From: CAYZYO01 sp964482585
Lineage (GTDB): Bacteria; Bacillota; Syntrophomonadia; Syntrophomonadales; Syntrophomonadaceae
Length of the DNA: 19,512 nucleotides
Direction: 5' to 3'
NCBI GenBank assembly: GCA_964482585.1
Contig: CAYZYO010000036.1
Location: 1-19,512, forward strand
In this document: positions 1 through 6,607 of the stretch, one piece after another
Numbering within the stretch: position 1 is the first letter of the stretch
Layout of the letters: each line of letters starts with the position of its first letter
Program-made: the position numbers and the translations under genes
The notes under the pieces: generated by a model
The model's database searches: none
What the model was told of the DNA's origin: nothing
What the model saw: the letters and a program-made list of their open reading frames with translations, nothing else

Positions 1-75
1 AGCCAGGATAAAAGCAGCGGAGAAACCTATATAAAGAATGAATTTAGAAAATATTTAAAGCCGGAAGGTTCCTAA
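1..75 (+). CDS. C-terminal end of an unidentified protein (partial)
   Basis: Frame 1 is open from the first base to a TAA at 73-75 and ends in residues KYLKPEGS. The 24 visible residues are hydrophilic and I do not recognise them. The stop codon sits in the loop of a perfect 12-bp hairpin, which fits the end of a transcribed gene. The rest of the gene lies outside the window, so coding status is an inference from the open frame and the terminator placement only. Confidence 0.4.
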   Translation, partial: SQDKSSGETYIKNEFRKYLKPEGS

Positions 76-90
76 AATACCTTCCGGCTT
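58..90 (+). terminator. Hairpin terminator overlapping the end of the upstream gene
   Basis: AAGCCGGAAGGT (58-69) pairs perfectly with ACCTTCCGGCTT (79-90) around a 9-base loop that contains the TAA stop of the upstream frame. The tract after the stem (TTTAAAATATT) is only moderately T-rich, so termination may be leaky or the hairpin may mainly protect the mRNA 3' end. Confidence 0.65.
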
Positions 91-159
91 TAAAATATTA
101 CAAAAAAAAGGTAAAATATATGTAGCAGGCATGGAGGATTTATAAGGGGAATATGAACT

Positions 160-357
160 GTGGAAAATATCGCAAAGACTTTGATAATAATCACTTTAAT
201 ATATTACTTGATAAAAGGATTAATCTATTTAGTCCTCTGGCAAACAACGTATAAAATAGAAGAAAAGGCCAAGGCAAGGAAAGCAAAAAATAAACAGAAA
301 AAAAAAATATTGGAGGAACTATATACCAGGGAAGATGAAAGTGACAGCGATAGTTAA
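160..357 (+). CDS. Small single-pass membrane protein, hypothetical (65 aa)
   Basis: The probable start is GTG at 160, about 10 bases after an AAGGGGA ribosome binding site. One hydrophobic helix spans about residues 6-28 (rich in I, L and Y). It is followed by a very basic, helix-prone stretch at about 33-50 (K, A, R and E) and an acidic, serine-rich end (EDESDSDS). This suggests a short N-terminal anchor with a charged cytoplasmic tail. The next small gene has the same plan and follows within 25 bases, so the two are probably co-transcribed and may act together. I do not recognise the family and assign no function. Confidence 0.55.
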   Translation: MENIAKTLIIITLIYYLIKGLIYLVLWQTTYKIEEKAKARKAKNKQKKKILEELYTREDESDSDS

Positions 358-380
358 GAATGAAGGGAAGGTGGATAGAT

Positions 381-638
381 ATGCTGCAGACAGCGTTTCA
401 TATTCTTATCGGAACCGTTTTTATCCTTTCAATATTTTTTGGAATATTAATATGGCGCCAGTCAATAGCTTTCGAGAGAAAAGCCCTAATTGCTAAAAAG
501 CGTAAAGAGGAATTTGTGCGACAGTTTGAAATTGAACTGGCAGAAGCTAAAAGCATGGCTGATCCTGAGCTCGATGGTGCCGGGGATGAGGTCCACAAGG
601 ATCTGAATGTAAATAAAGTACAAGAGGTTAATAGTTAA
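381..638 (+). CDS. Small single-pass membrane protein, hypothetical (85 aa)
   Basis: The frame opens at ATG 360, but GGGAAGGTGG at 365-374 is well placed for ATG 381, giving a protein that starts MLQTAFHILIG. Residues about 4-26 form one hydrophobic helix. A long charged helix-prone segment follows (FERKALIAKKRKEEFVRQFE), then an acidic, hydrophilic end. The architecture matches the preceding 65-aa protein, and a terminator follows directly, so the two form a short transcription unit. The family is not recognised. Confidence 0.6.
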   Translation: MLQTAFHILIGTVFILSIFFGILIWRQSIAFERKALIAKKRKEEFVRQFEIELAEAKSMADPELDGAGDEVHKDLNVNKVQEVNS

Positions 639-650
639 TAGTAATTAATA

Positions 651-674
651 AAAACCTGATAAATCAGGTTTTTT
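651..674 (+). terminator. Rho-independent terminator of the small membrane-protein pair
   Basis: AAAACCTGAT (651-660) is complementary to ATCAGGTTTT (663-672), and a T run follows to 674. The stop codon of the 85-aa protein lies 12 bases upstream. The realistic loop is larger than the 2 bases between the arms. Confidence 0.85.
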
Positions 675-683
675 ATTAATTAA

Positions 684-910
684 TTTGGTACGAAAAAAAC
701 GCTTAATGCAGTCACCTTACTTAGATAAGTTGACCACGCACTGGCGTTTTAATAAAATGGCAGCAACCGGATAGAATCGTAGAGGCGACTTCAGTCGCCG
801 CCCTGACACCCTGATTTGCGGCTGGTCGGAGACTGAAGTCTCCTCTACGTACAGTATAAGAATTAGGGATTAACTGCAGAGTGTGTCCTCCGGGCATGGG
901 GGGTTAATTA
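684..910. repeat. Composite palindromic intergenic repeat, copy 1
   Basis: This non-coding stretch is homologous to the reverse complement of 13340-13645. Shared modules in order are: GTACGAAAA at the left edge; a TTACTTAGATAAGTTG block; a GCGTTTT/AAAA..GC stem; the CGTAGAGGCGACTTCAGTCG palindrome (778-797); AAGAATTAGGGATT; and GTGTCCTCCGGGCATG (883-898). The GTAGAGG palindrome and its partner GAAGTCTCCTCTACG (835-849) form a larger imperfect hairpin. Copy 1 lacks the AACCACAGATGAACAC block found in copy 2. No protein is encoded. It looks like a non-autonomous MITE/REP-like element. The bases 911-1058 hold nothing recognisable. Confidence 0.75.
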
Positions 911-1064
911 GAATTTGCCTGATTAAAAAAAATAGGCGGGCAGAAATCACAATAATAGGTTTATACTCTATTCAACAGCAGCATTAAATATTTCCCGGTT
1001 ATGAATAAACCCTTATAGCAATGGCAAAGATTGTGATATACAACAATTAGAAAGGATTATGGGC

Positions 1065-1808
1065 GTGAAAAAAATCCTGATGTATATAATAATCTTTGCT
1101 TTTATGTGTTCTATTGGTAACTATGGCATTGAATACACTATAGGCAAGAAAATTGAAAATCAGTCACCTTATTACCTGGCTTTTGCATCTATTGATGCCA
1201 ATATTATAGAATCGCGTATGGATTGCTGGGCAAAAATTGATAGTTTTTCCCCTTCAGAAGAGTTAGTAATAGATATGAAAAAAATAGTCAAAAATCTTGA
1301 TTTACCTCTGGATCCGGAAAAGATTATTGAAACTAATAAAAAAGAAGGAGGTATAGTACAATATGATAGCAAAATTGGCAGCCAGAATTTTAGAATAATC
1401 ATAAAAACAGATCAACAGCTAAGAGAAACATACTATATATTAAGTTTCTCTTCTTTAACTGAAAATAATAAGTTTTATAAATATGCTGAAATACTAAAGG
1501 AAATGCCGGGGCTAAAATGGAAAATGTACTTTCTTAACACTGGAACAATAGAAGGGATTATTAAATATGATTCCCAGGAAGAGATAATTAATGTTGTTCT
1601 AAAAAAATTGGAGGCCAATAAAAAAGAAACCTATAAAGATGGAAAGGTGACTAGTATAACAGCATATAGTGATTTAGTTAATAGAATGAATCCGTATCTT
1701 ACAGTTGAAGCAGGAAAGTATAATATCCAGGTTGCGGTTAGAGTAAACGAAAGGGAAAAAAAGACCTATGTTTATATAGGTAACCCTTTAATATTAGGCA
1801 ATTACTAA
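1065..1808 (+). CDS. ywmB: YwmB-family protein (TATA-box-binding-like fold), secreted or anchored
   Basis: The 247-residue protein starts at GTG 1065. The upstream ATG at 1059 lies only 2 bases after AAAGGA, whereas the GTG has a normal 8-base spacing. The N-terminus (KKILMYIIIFAFMCSIGNYG) is a signal peptide or anchor, so the body is extracytoplasmic. The length and the C-terminal TYVYIGNPLI segment resemble the YwmB family (DUF1779). In Bacillus, ywmB also lies close to spoIID and murAA, which supports the call. The function is unknown. No murA is seen next to it here. The assignment rests on length, C-terminal motif and neighbourhood. Confidence 0.7.
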   Translation: MKKILMYIIIFAFMCSIGNYGIEYTIGKKIENQSPYYLAFASIDANIIESRMDCWAKIDSFSPSEELVIDMKKIVKNLDLPLDPEKIIETNKKEGGIVQYDSKIGSQNFRIIIKTDQQLRETYYILSFSSLTENNKFYKYAEILKEMPGLKWKMYFLNTGTIEGIIKYDSQEEIINVVLKKLEANKKETYKDGKVTSITAYSDLVNRMNPYLTVEAGKYNIQVAVRVNEREKKTYVYIGNPLILGNY

Positions 1809-1854
1809 CTGGAATTGTTAAATTACCAAGTTAGCGGCAGCTTCAATTAAGGTA

Positions 1855-1946
1855 GGATCTTTTGCAGGTATTTAATGCATTTATTCAGACATACTATTAG
1901 GAGAGTTTTACATAAATCAAAGATCCAACAGGCATTTAAAGCATCG
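1855..1946. repeat. Short inverted and direct repeats in the ywmB-spoIID gap
   Basis: The 306-base gap 1809-2114 has no convincing gene. It holds GGATCTTT (1855-1862) facing AAAGATCC (1919-1926). It also holds a near-identical direct pair, GCAGGTATTTAATGCATT (1864-1881) and ACAGGCATTTAAAGCATC (1929-1946). This may be an eroded repeat or a regulatory site. The remaining sequence is plain AT-rich DNA up to the terminator at 2074. Confidence 0.4.
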
Positions 1947-2073
1947 ACCGAGAATATTACATCATTCAGCTTTGATGATAATACTAAAAAAGCTGGCTGA
2001 TCTAAGAAAGTTAATTATGCAAAAATCCTAATGAATAGGGTATAAAAACATAATAGGTTATTATAACTTAAAA

Positions 2074-2101
2074 GAACATGGCATCAATGCCGTGTTTTTT
2101 T
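2074..2101 (+). terminator. Terminator just upstream of spoIID
   Basis: ACATGGCAT (2076-2084) pairs with ATGCCGTGT (2087-2095), with one G-T pair, and is followed by a run of Ts to 2101. It ends 13 bases before the spoIID ATG, so either spoIID has a promoter inside or just after it, or read-through is controlled. The two-base gap between the arms means the real loop is a little larger. Confidence 0.75.
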
Positions 2102-2114
2102 AATATTAATAAAT

Positions 2115-3050
2115 ATGATTTACAGAAAAAATTTTATTATTATTATATTCTTAGTCACTTTAATGGTAGGTTTTTGTATTATTTTATTTAAAGGTTGTTA
2201 TGTAAGAAATTCACCGGCAGAAAATAATATTCTAATCACCTTATATCTCCATGAACAAAATAAGACAATAAAGCTGAAACTTGAAGAATACATAATTGGT
2301 ACGGTAGCTGCAGAAATGCCGGCTTCCTTCGAATTGGAGGCATTAAAGGCTCAAGCTGTATCTGCCAGGACGTATGCTTTAAAAAGAATCTTGGGCAATG
2401 TTAAATATCCATTAGGGGCAGATCTTTCTGATGATATTAATAGCTGCCAGGCATATATTTCACCGGAAGATTTCAAACAAAAACATGGAAATAAATCAGA
2501 TGAATACCTCAATAAGATAACTAGAGCTGTGGTAGAAACCAAAGGAGAAACAATGGTATGTGATGGACAACCGATTGATGCCCTGTATCATTCAACCTGT
2601 GGAGGGCAGACAGAAAGTGCAGCTGAAGTCTGGCAGAAAGATGTTCCCTATTTAACTACGGTTAATTGTAAATACTGTTCGCAGTCTAAACATTTTTCGA
2701 CAGTACAGGTATTTTCAGTTTCAGAGCTAAACGGGTTGACAGGTGATGGTAATTGCAATCAAATAAAAATAAAGGTACTTGAAAAAACCACTAGTGGTCG
2801 TATAAAAAAACTATCAGTAAATAACAATCTATTGACAGGAGAAAAATTTCGGAATTTATTAAATTTGCCATCTAACTGGTGGCAGTACGAAATTATTAAT
2901 AACCAATTAGTAATAAACAGCAGGGGATATGGTCATGGGGTAGGTATGTGCCAGTTCGGAGCAGATGGTATGGCTAAAGAAGGGAAAAAATATAGGGATA
3001 TACTAAGACATTATTATACTAACATTGAGTTTTATAAAATAGGGTATTAG
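2115..3050 (+). CDS. spoIID: Stage II sporulation protein D (engulfment lytic transglycosylase)
   Basis: SpoIID is the membrane-anchored mother-cell enzyme that works with SpoIIP and SpoIIM (the DMP complex). It cleaves denuded glycan strands so that the mother cell can engulf the forespore. Residues 7-27 form the N-terminal membrane anchor. Family motifs follow: EYIIGTVAAEMPASFELEAL with the presumed catalytic Glu67, KAQAVSARTYAL, YHSTCGGQTESAAEVW, and the C-terminal SRGYGHGVGMCQFGADGMA. The length of 311 aa is normal. The ATG at 2115 has no visible Shine-Dalgarno sequence; the upstream bases are the T run of a terminator followed by AATATTAATAAAT. Expression is expected from sigma-E, but I could not place a convincing sigma-E promoter. 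Confidence 0.95.
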   Translation: MIYRKNFIIIIFLVTLMVGFCIILFKGCYVRNSPAENNILITLYLHEQNKTIKLKLEEYIIGTVAAEMPASFELEALKAQAVSARTYALKRILGNVKYPLGADLSDDINSCQAYISPEDFKQKHGNKSDEYLNKITRAVVETKGETMVCDGQPIDALYHSTCGGQTESAAEVWQKDVPYLTTVNCKYCSQSKHFSTVQVFSVSELNGLTGDGNCNQIKIKVLEKTTSGRIKKLSVNNNLLTGEKFRNLLNLPSNWWQYEIINNQLVINSRGYGHGVGMCQFGADGMAKEGKKYRDILRHYYTNIEFYKIGY

Positions 3051-3107
3051 TTCTTGACCGCTAACCTTATGAATATATTTTAATAATTCATCAAGGGGAG
3101 GCTGGTT

Positions 3108-3377
3108 ATGCAGAACTATATTAGAAAAAGGACTGTGATTGTTGCCCAACATATATTGTTAACTTCAAATACAGTCAGACAAACAGCCGAAGTATTTGGT
3201 ATTAGTAAAAGTACGGTACACAAAGATGTCTCAGAAAGATTACCCAAGATAAACAAGGAATTGGCTGCTCAGGTCAAAGATATACTGGAAAAAAATAAAG
3301 CTGAAAGACACATTAGAGGTGGAGAAGCCACTAGAAGGAAATATGCTGAATTTAATTCAAAAAAACAAAACAATTAG
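3108..3377 (+). CDS. spoIIID: Sporulation transcription regulator SpoIIID
   Basis: This small mother-cell DNA-binding protein activates or represses many sigma-E-dependent genes. At 89 aa it is close to the roughly 93-aa Bacillus protein. The helix-turn-helix lies at about residues 21-42 (NTVRQTAEVFGISKSTVHKD) and is followed by the family motifs ERLPKIN and RHIRGGEATRRKY. The start ATG 3108 follows a strong AAGGGGAGG site. It lies 57 bases after spoIID and 60 bases before the mreB homologue, the usual Bacillus and Clostridia arrangement. TTGACC at 3054-3059 could be part of a promoter but has no good -10 partner. Confidence 0.95.
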   Translation: MQNYIRKRTVIVAQHILLTSNTVRQTAEVFGISKSTVHKDVSERLPKINKELAAQVKDILEKNKAERHIRGGEATRRKYAEFNSKKQNN

Positions 3378-3437
3378 CATTATAATTAAATAAAAGTTAA
3401 AATAGTTCTATGAATTTACGAAAGTTTATGGGAGGAT

Positions 3438-4466
3438 ATGATGTTTTATAAAGAAGATATTGGAATTGATCTGGGAACAGCTACCGTTCTAGTTTTCAGG
3501 AAAGGTGAAATTGTGCTTTGTGAACCATCAGTAGTAGCTATTGATAAGGATACTAAAAAAGTTATAGCAGTAGGTGAAGATGCCAGACAGATGCTGGGAA
3601 AAACCCCTGGAAATATTGTAGCTGTTAGACCGCTTAAAGAAGGGGTAATTGCTGACTATGATATTACCGAGAAGATGCTTTGCTATTTTGTTAGAAAGGT
3701 TATTGGGAAAAAATACTTTTTTAAACCGAGAGTAATAGCTTGTATTCCTACTGGAGCCACAGATGTTGAAGAACGAGCTGTACGACAGGCTACACTGGCC
3801 TCTGGGACCAGTCAGGCTTTTATAATTGAAGAACCTATAGCTGCAGCTTTAGGAGCAGGGCTTAATATTGAAGAACCAACCGGAAATTTAGTAGTAGATA
3901 TAGGAGGAGGGACTTCGGACATAGCAGTGCTTTCCCTTGGTGGAATTGTTTGTAATATCTCTCTTAGGGTTGGGGGGGACAAGTTTGATGAGGCGATAAT
4001 ACGTTATATTAGAAAAGAACATAATTTACTAATTGGTGAACGTACAGCTGAAGATATTAAAATTCAGGTAGGCACAGCATATGTAACTGATGCTAATGCC
4101 GAGAATTACATTGAAATAAGAGGAAGGAATCTTTTAACCGGGCTACCTAAAACGATTAAAGTGACTACCCGGGAGAGCTGGGAAGCCATGCAGGAATCTT
4201 TACAATCAGTAGTTGATGCAGTCATAAGGGTTCTAGAAATTACTCCTCCTGAATTAGCAGCAGATATAGTTAACAATGGGATTGTTATGACTGGTGGTGG
4301 TGCCCTGCTTAATGGATTGGATACCCTTATATCAAAAGAAACCGGATTACCAGTACATATATCAGATGATGCAGTTTCCTGTGTAGTTTTAGGAATAGGT
4401 AAAGCATTAAAAAAGATTTCCTATTTAAACCATTATAATTATAGAATTGCTAAAAAGGTGTTGTAG
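3438..4466 (+). CDS. mbl: Rod-shape protein of the MreB/Mbl actin family
   Basis: This bacterial actin polymerises on the inner membrane and guides lateral wall synthesis. The actin-type nucleotide site is visible: phosphate-1 loop GIDLGTATVLVF (about 9-20), phosphate-2 loop DIGGGTSDIAVLSLGG (154-169), and the adenosine motif MTGGGALL near residue 285. Length 342 aa is typical. Two adjacent ATGs exist, at 3438 and 3441; GGAGG at 3431-3435 favours 3441 slightly. Placement directly after spoIIID matches mbl of Bacillus subtilis, which is the basis of the symbol. MreB or MreBH cannot be excluded by sequence alone. Confidence 0.9.
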   Translation: MMFYKEDIGIDLGTATVLVFRKGEIVLCEPSVVAIDKDTKKVIAVGEDARQMLGKTPGNIVAVRPLKEGVIADYDITEKMLCYFVRKVIGKKYFFKPRVIACIPTGATDVEERAVRQATLASGTSQAFIIEEPIAAALGAGLNIEEPTGNLVVDIGGGTSDIAVLSLGGIVCNISLRVGGDKFDEAIIRYIRKEHNLLIGERTAEDIKIQVGTAYVTDANAENYIEIRGRNLLTGLPKTIKVTTRESWEAMQESLQSVVDAVIRVLEITPPELAADIVNNGIVMTGGGALLNGLDTLISKETGLPVHISDDAVSCVVLGIGKALKKISYLNHYNYRIAKKVL

Positions 4467-4472
4467 TTAGTC

Positions 4473-5207
4473 ATGATTAACCAAAAACAGGCTGTAATAC
4501 TTGGCTGCAAAGTTGATATGGTTGATATGCAGCAGTCTTTGGCAAGAATAGAAGAAATAGTAAGAGAGAAAGAACCTAGTCAGATAATTACTTTAAATGC
4601 TGAAATTGCTTATAAGGCACAGAATGATCCGTCTCTAACCGGACTGATTAATTCGGCGGGATTGGTTACTCCTGATGGAATAGGGATAATATGGGCAGCA
4701 CGTATCCTGGGATATTCATTAAAAGAAAGAGTTACCGGGATTGATATGTTATATCGTTTATGTGAAACAGCTGCTCAAAAGGGTTTTAAGGTATACCTGT
4801 TAGGGGCTGCACCCGGAGTAGCTCAAATTGCAGGAGAAAGTTTGGTTAAAAGGTATCCAGGATTAGAAATCTGTGGTATTCATCACGGTTTTTTTAAAGA
4901 AGGAGAAGATAAAAATATAATAAAAGATATTGAACTGAAATCCCCAGATATATTGCTTGTAGGATTAGGAGCACCCAAACAGGAATACTGGATAAAAAAC
5001 AATCTGAATAAAATTAAAGTTCCAGCCTGTATTGGTGTGGGAGGGAGTTTTGATGTAATTGCCGGGATAAAAAAGAGAGCACCTGATTTACTAATAAGAT
5101 TAAATTTGGAGTGGTTATTCCGGCTGATCTCTGAACCGAAACGGTTTAGAAGACAGCTGGTACTACCTAAATTTGTATTTCGGGTACTTAAAGAAAAATA
5201 TTTTTAA
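4473..5207 (+). CDS. WecG/TagA/CpsF-family glycosyltransferase (GT26)
   Basis: The family transfers N-acetylmannosamine or a related sugar from a UDP donor onto an undecaprenyl-linked sugar, the committed step in wall teichoic acid or similar polymer synthesis. Motifs seen are IITLNAEIAYKA, TPDGIGIIWAARILG, ERVTGIDML, LLVGLGAPKQEYWI, GVGGSFDVIAG and LEWLFRLISEPKR. Thr40 and Asp68 stand 28 apart, the same spacing as the reported Thr37/Asp65 active-site pair of Thermoanaerobacter TarA. It starts 6 bases after the mbl stop with only a weak upstream GGTG, so it is probably translationally coupled. The substrate is not proven, so no gene symbol is given. Confidence 0.9.
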   Translation: MINQKQAVILGCKVDMVDMQQSLARIEEIVREKEPSQIITLNAEIAYKAQNDPSLTGLINSAGLVTPDGIGIIWAARILGYSLKERVTGIDMLYRLCETAAQKGFKVYLLGAAPGVAQIAGESLVKRYPGLEICGIHHGFFKEGEDKNIIKDIELKSPDILLVGLGAPKQEYWIKNNLNKIKVPACIGVGGSFDVIAGIKKRAPDLLIRLNLEWLFRLISEPKRFRRQLVLPKFVFRVLKEKYF

Positions 5208-5239
5208 AAAAATCTAAACATAATGGGGTGTTTATTCTA

Positions 5240-5340
5240 GCTATATCAATCCGTGTGTATCTGTGGTTAATAAAAAGCTCTTCACATAACGTAGAGGCGA
5301 ATTCATTCGCCGATTGATCATGGATATGTTAGTGGGGCCT
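5240..5340. repeat. Relic of the GTAGAGGCGA palindromic repeat, possible copy 4
   Basis: The 424-base gap 5208-5631 begins with repeat debris. GTGTATCTGTGGTTAAT (near 5246-5262) resembles the AACCACAGATGAACAC block of copy 2 on the opposite strand. CGTAGAGGCGAATTCATTCG (5290-5309) is a diverged palindrome of the family. GTTAGTGGGGCC lies further on and resembles GCTAGTGTGGGGCC in copy 2. The module order and orientation are scrambled, so this is a relic or a mosaic. Confidence 0.5.
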
Positions 5341-5410
5341 AGAATCAATTCTTACCTCAAAAGGTGAGGGATAATTGGTAAAGGGTTAATTATCTTGAAT
5401 AGTTATGAAA

Positions 5411-5444
5411 ATTACTGTGAGGATATTTATCGATAAACAGTAAT
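5411..5444. repeat. Inverted repeat ATTACTGT/ACAGTAAT upstream of ctsR
   Basis: ATTACTGT (5411-5418) is mirrored by ACAGTAAT (5437-5444) across 18 bases. It could be a hairpin or an operator for a dimeric regulator, but it lies about 120 bases upstream of the best ctsR promoter. No T run follows directly, so it is not a normal terminator. Function unknown. Confidence 0.3.
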
Positions 5445-5565
5445 AATTATAACTATTTTTTTCTTTGGCTGCAGGTATTAATTTTAACTATGTCATTGAT
5501 TTATAAAAAGATGGATAGAATATCTCTAAGGCCCTAAATAAAATACATGAAATAATAATTAAGGA

Positions 5566-5594
5566 TAGACTTTGCCGGTCCTTTTTGATAAAAT
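5566..5594 (+). promoter_or_regulatory. Probable sigma-A promoter of the ctsR operon
   Basis: TAGACT (5566-5571) and TAAAAT (5589-5594) are separated by 17 bases and match 4/6 and 5/6 of the consensus. The predicted transcription start near 5601 falls at the edge of the CtsR operator, the usual arrangement for repression by blocking polymerase. Confidence 0.6.
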
Positions 5595-5602
5595 ATTACT
5601 AA

Positions 5603-5619
5603 GGTCAACAATAGTCAAA
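5603..5619 (+). promoter_or_regulatory. CtsR operator (heptad direct repeat)
   Basis: GGTCAAC-AAT-AGTCAAA matches the known CtsR box (A/G)GTCAAA-NAN-(A/G)GTCAAA with a single mismatch. It lies immediately upstream of the ctsR ribosome binding site and over the predicted start of transcription, so it should give autoregulated heat-shock control of ctsR-mcsA-mcsB-clpC. Confidence 0.88.
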
Positions 5620-5631
5620 GAGGAGATAGAT

Positions 5632-6063
5632 ATGAAAAAAAGCCTTGCCGACAGGATAGAAGAATATCTTAAAGTATTGATAGCTAGAAGCGAAGAAGAC
5701 AAGATTGAAATTCAAAGGGCAGAGCTTGCGGAAACATTTAATTGTGTTCCATCTCAGGTTACCTATGTTATAAGCACCAGATTTACTATAGAAGAAGGAT
5801 ATTTTACCGAGAGCCGCAGGGGGGGGAAAGGCTTTGTGCGCATAGTATGTATGGAAGACGATAAAAAAAGAACTGCCTTTGCCAACCAGAATGATTTATT
5901 AGCCTATATTGATAGGTTGCATGAAAACAGGTTGATAAATGAAAAAGAAAATAGAATGTTAAAGCATATAATAAACTACTCGATAAAAAATATGTCCTTT
6001 GATCAACAGGATAAGTATTTTAAGAATTTTAAACAAGGCCTTAGTGATTTTATTAAGGTATAA
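5632..6063 (+). CDS. ctsR: CtsR, class III heat-shock repressor
   Basis: CtsR is a dimeric winged-helix repressor of clp genes, relieved on heating. The start is ATG 5632 after AGGAG (5621-5625); the frame stays open upstream to a TTG at 5572, but that lies inside the promoter. The 143-aa protein shows the helix-turn-helix (ELAETFNCVPSQVTYVISTRF, about 31-51) and the beta-wing ESRRGGKGFVRI (60-71). In Bacillus the wing carries four glycines that act as the temperature sensor. Here the third is Lys66, so the loop reads GGKG. Arg63 aligns with the arginine reported to be phosphorylated by McsB. The C-terminal half binds the adaptor and kinase. First gene of a four-gene operon. Confidence 0.95.
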   Translation: MKKSLADRIEEYLKVLIARSEEDKIEIQRAELAETFNCVPSQVTYVISTRFTIEEGYFTESRRGGKGFVRIVCMEDDKKRTAFANQNDLLAYIDRLHENRLINEKENRMLKHIINYSIKNMSFDQQDKYFKNFKQGLSDFIKV

Positions 6064-6082
6064 GTCCAAGGAGGTTATATTA

Positions 6083-6592
6083 ATGTATTGTCAGGAATGT
6101 AAACAAAAACCGGCTACGGTTTTTTTGACCCAGATGTTTAATGGGAAAAAGATTGAAATGCATCTTTGTGAAGAATGTGCAGCTAAAAAAGGTGGCAGCC
6201 TCTTTGATATAGACAGCCAGTTTTCAGTATCTAATCTATTAGGTACCCTTTTGGGAACCAATTATAATTTGCAGCAGGCAGTTACACCATCTGCTAATGT
6301 CAAACAATGCCCGGGTTGTCAAATGAGCCTAAAAAATATTTCCCAGACCGGGAAATTGAGTTGTGCAGAATGTTATACCGTTTTCGAAAAAGAAATAGAG
6401 CCGACATTAAGAAGAATACACGGCAACAGCAGGCATATTGGCAAAATACCTGTCCGGGGAGGAGAAAAGGTACTGGTGAAAAATAAGATTGCACAACTGA
6501 AATCTCAACTGCAAAAAGCGGTAGCCAATGAAGAATATGAAAAAGCAGCTGAAATAAGAGATTCTATCAAGGATATGCAGAACCAGCTGTAG
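6083..6592 (+). CDS. mcsA: McsA, zinc-finger activator of the McsB arginine kinase
   Basis: McsA binds and stimulates McsB and links it to CtsR and ClpC. The start is ATG 6083, 6 bases after AAGGAGG; the frame is open further upstream, but that part overlaps ctsR. The 169-aa protein has two four-cysteine zinc sites: C3, C6, C29, C32 and C76, C79, C94, C97. A C-terminal UVR-type coiled-coil follows at about residues 134-168 (ANEEYEKAAEIRDSIK), similar to one in the ClpC middle domain. It sits 19 bases after ctsR and 15 before mcsB, the standard order. Confidence 0.94.
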   Translation: MYCQECKQKPATVFLTQMFNGKKIEMHLCEECAAKKGGSLFDIDSQFSVSNLLGTLLGTNYNLQQAVTPSANVKQCPGCQMSLKNISQTGKLSCAECYTVFEKEIEPTLRRIHGNSRHIGKIPVRGGEKVLVKNKIAQLKSQLQKAVANEEYEKAAEIRDSIKDMQNQL

Positions 6593-6607
6593 TAAGGAGG
6601 GAGTTAT

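Noticed and set aside
684..910. CRISPR array
   Set aside because: The repeated GTAGAGG units are palindromes without regular spacing or unique spacers of uniform length, and no cas genes are present.
1888..1895. CATACTAT as a sigma-E -10 box for spoIID
   Set aside because: No suitable -35 element lies at the right distance, and a terminator stands between it and the gene.
5572..5631. Upstream TTG start for ctsR at 5572
   Set aside because: It lies within the promoter spacer, before the predicted transcript start, and ATG 5632 has a good ribosome binding site and matches the CtsR N-terminus.
5999..6082. Longer mcsA start inside ctsR
   Set aside because: ATG 6083 has AAGGAGG six bases upstream, and McsA proteins begin at the first zinc-binding Cys pair.
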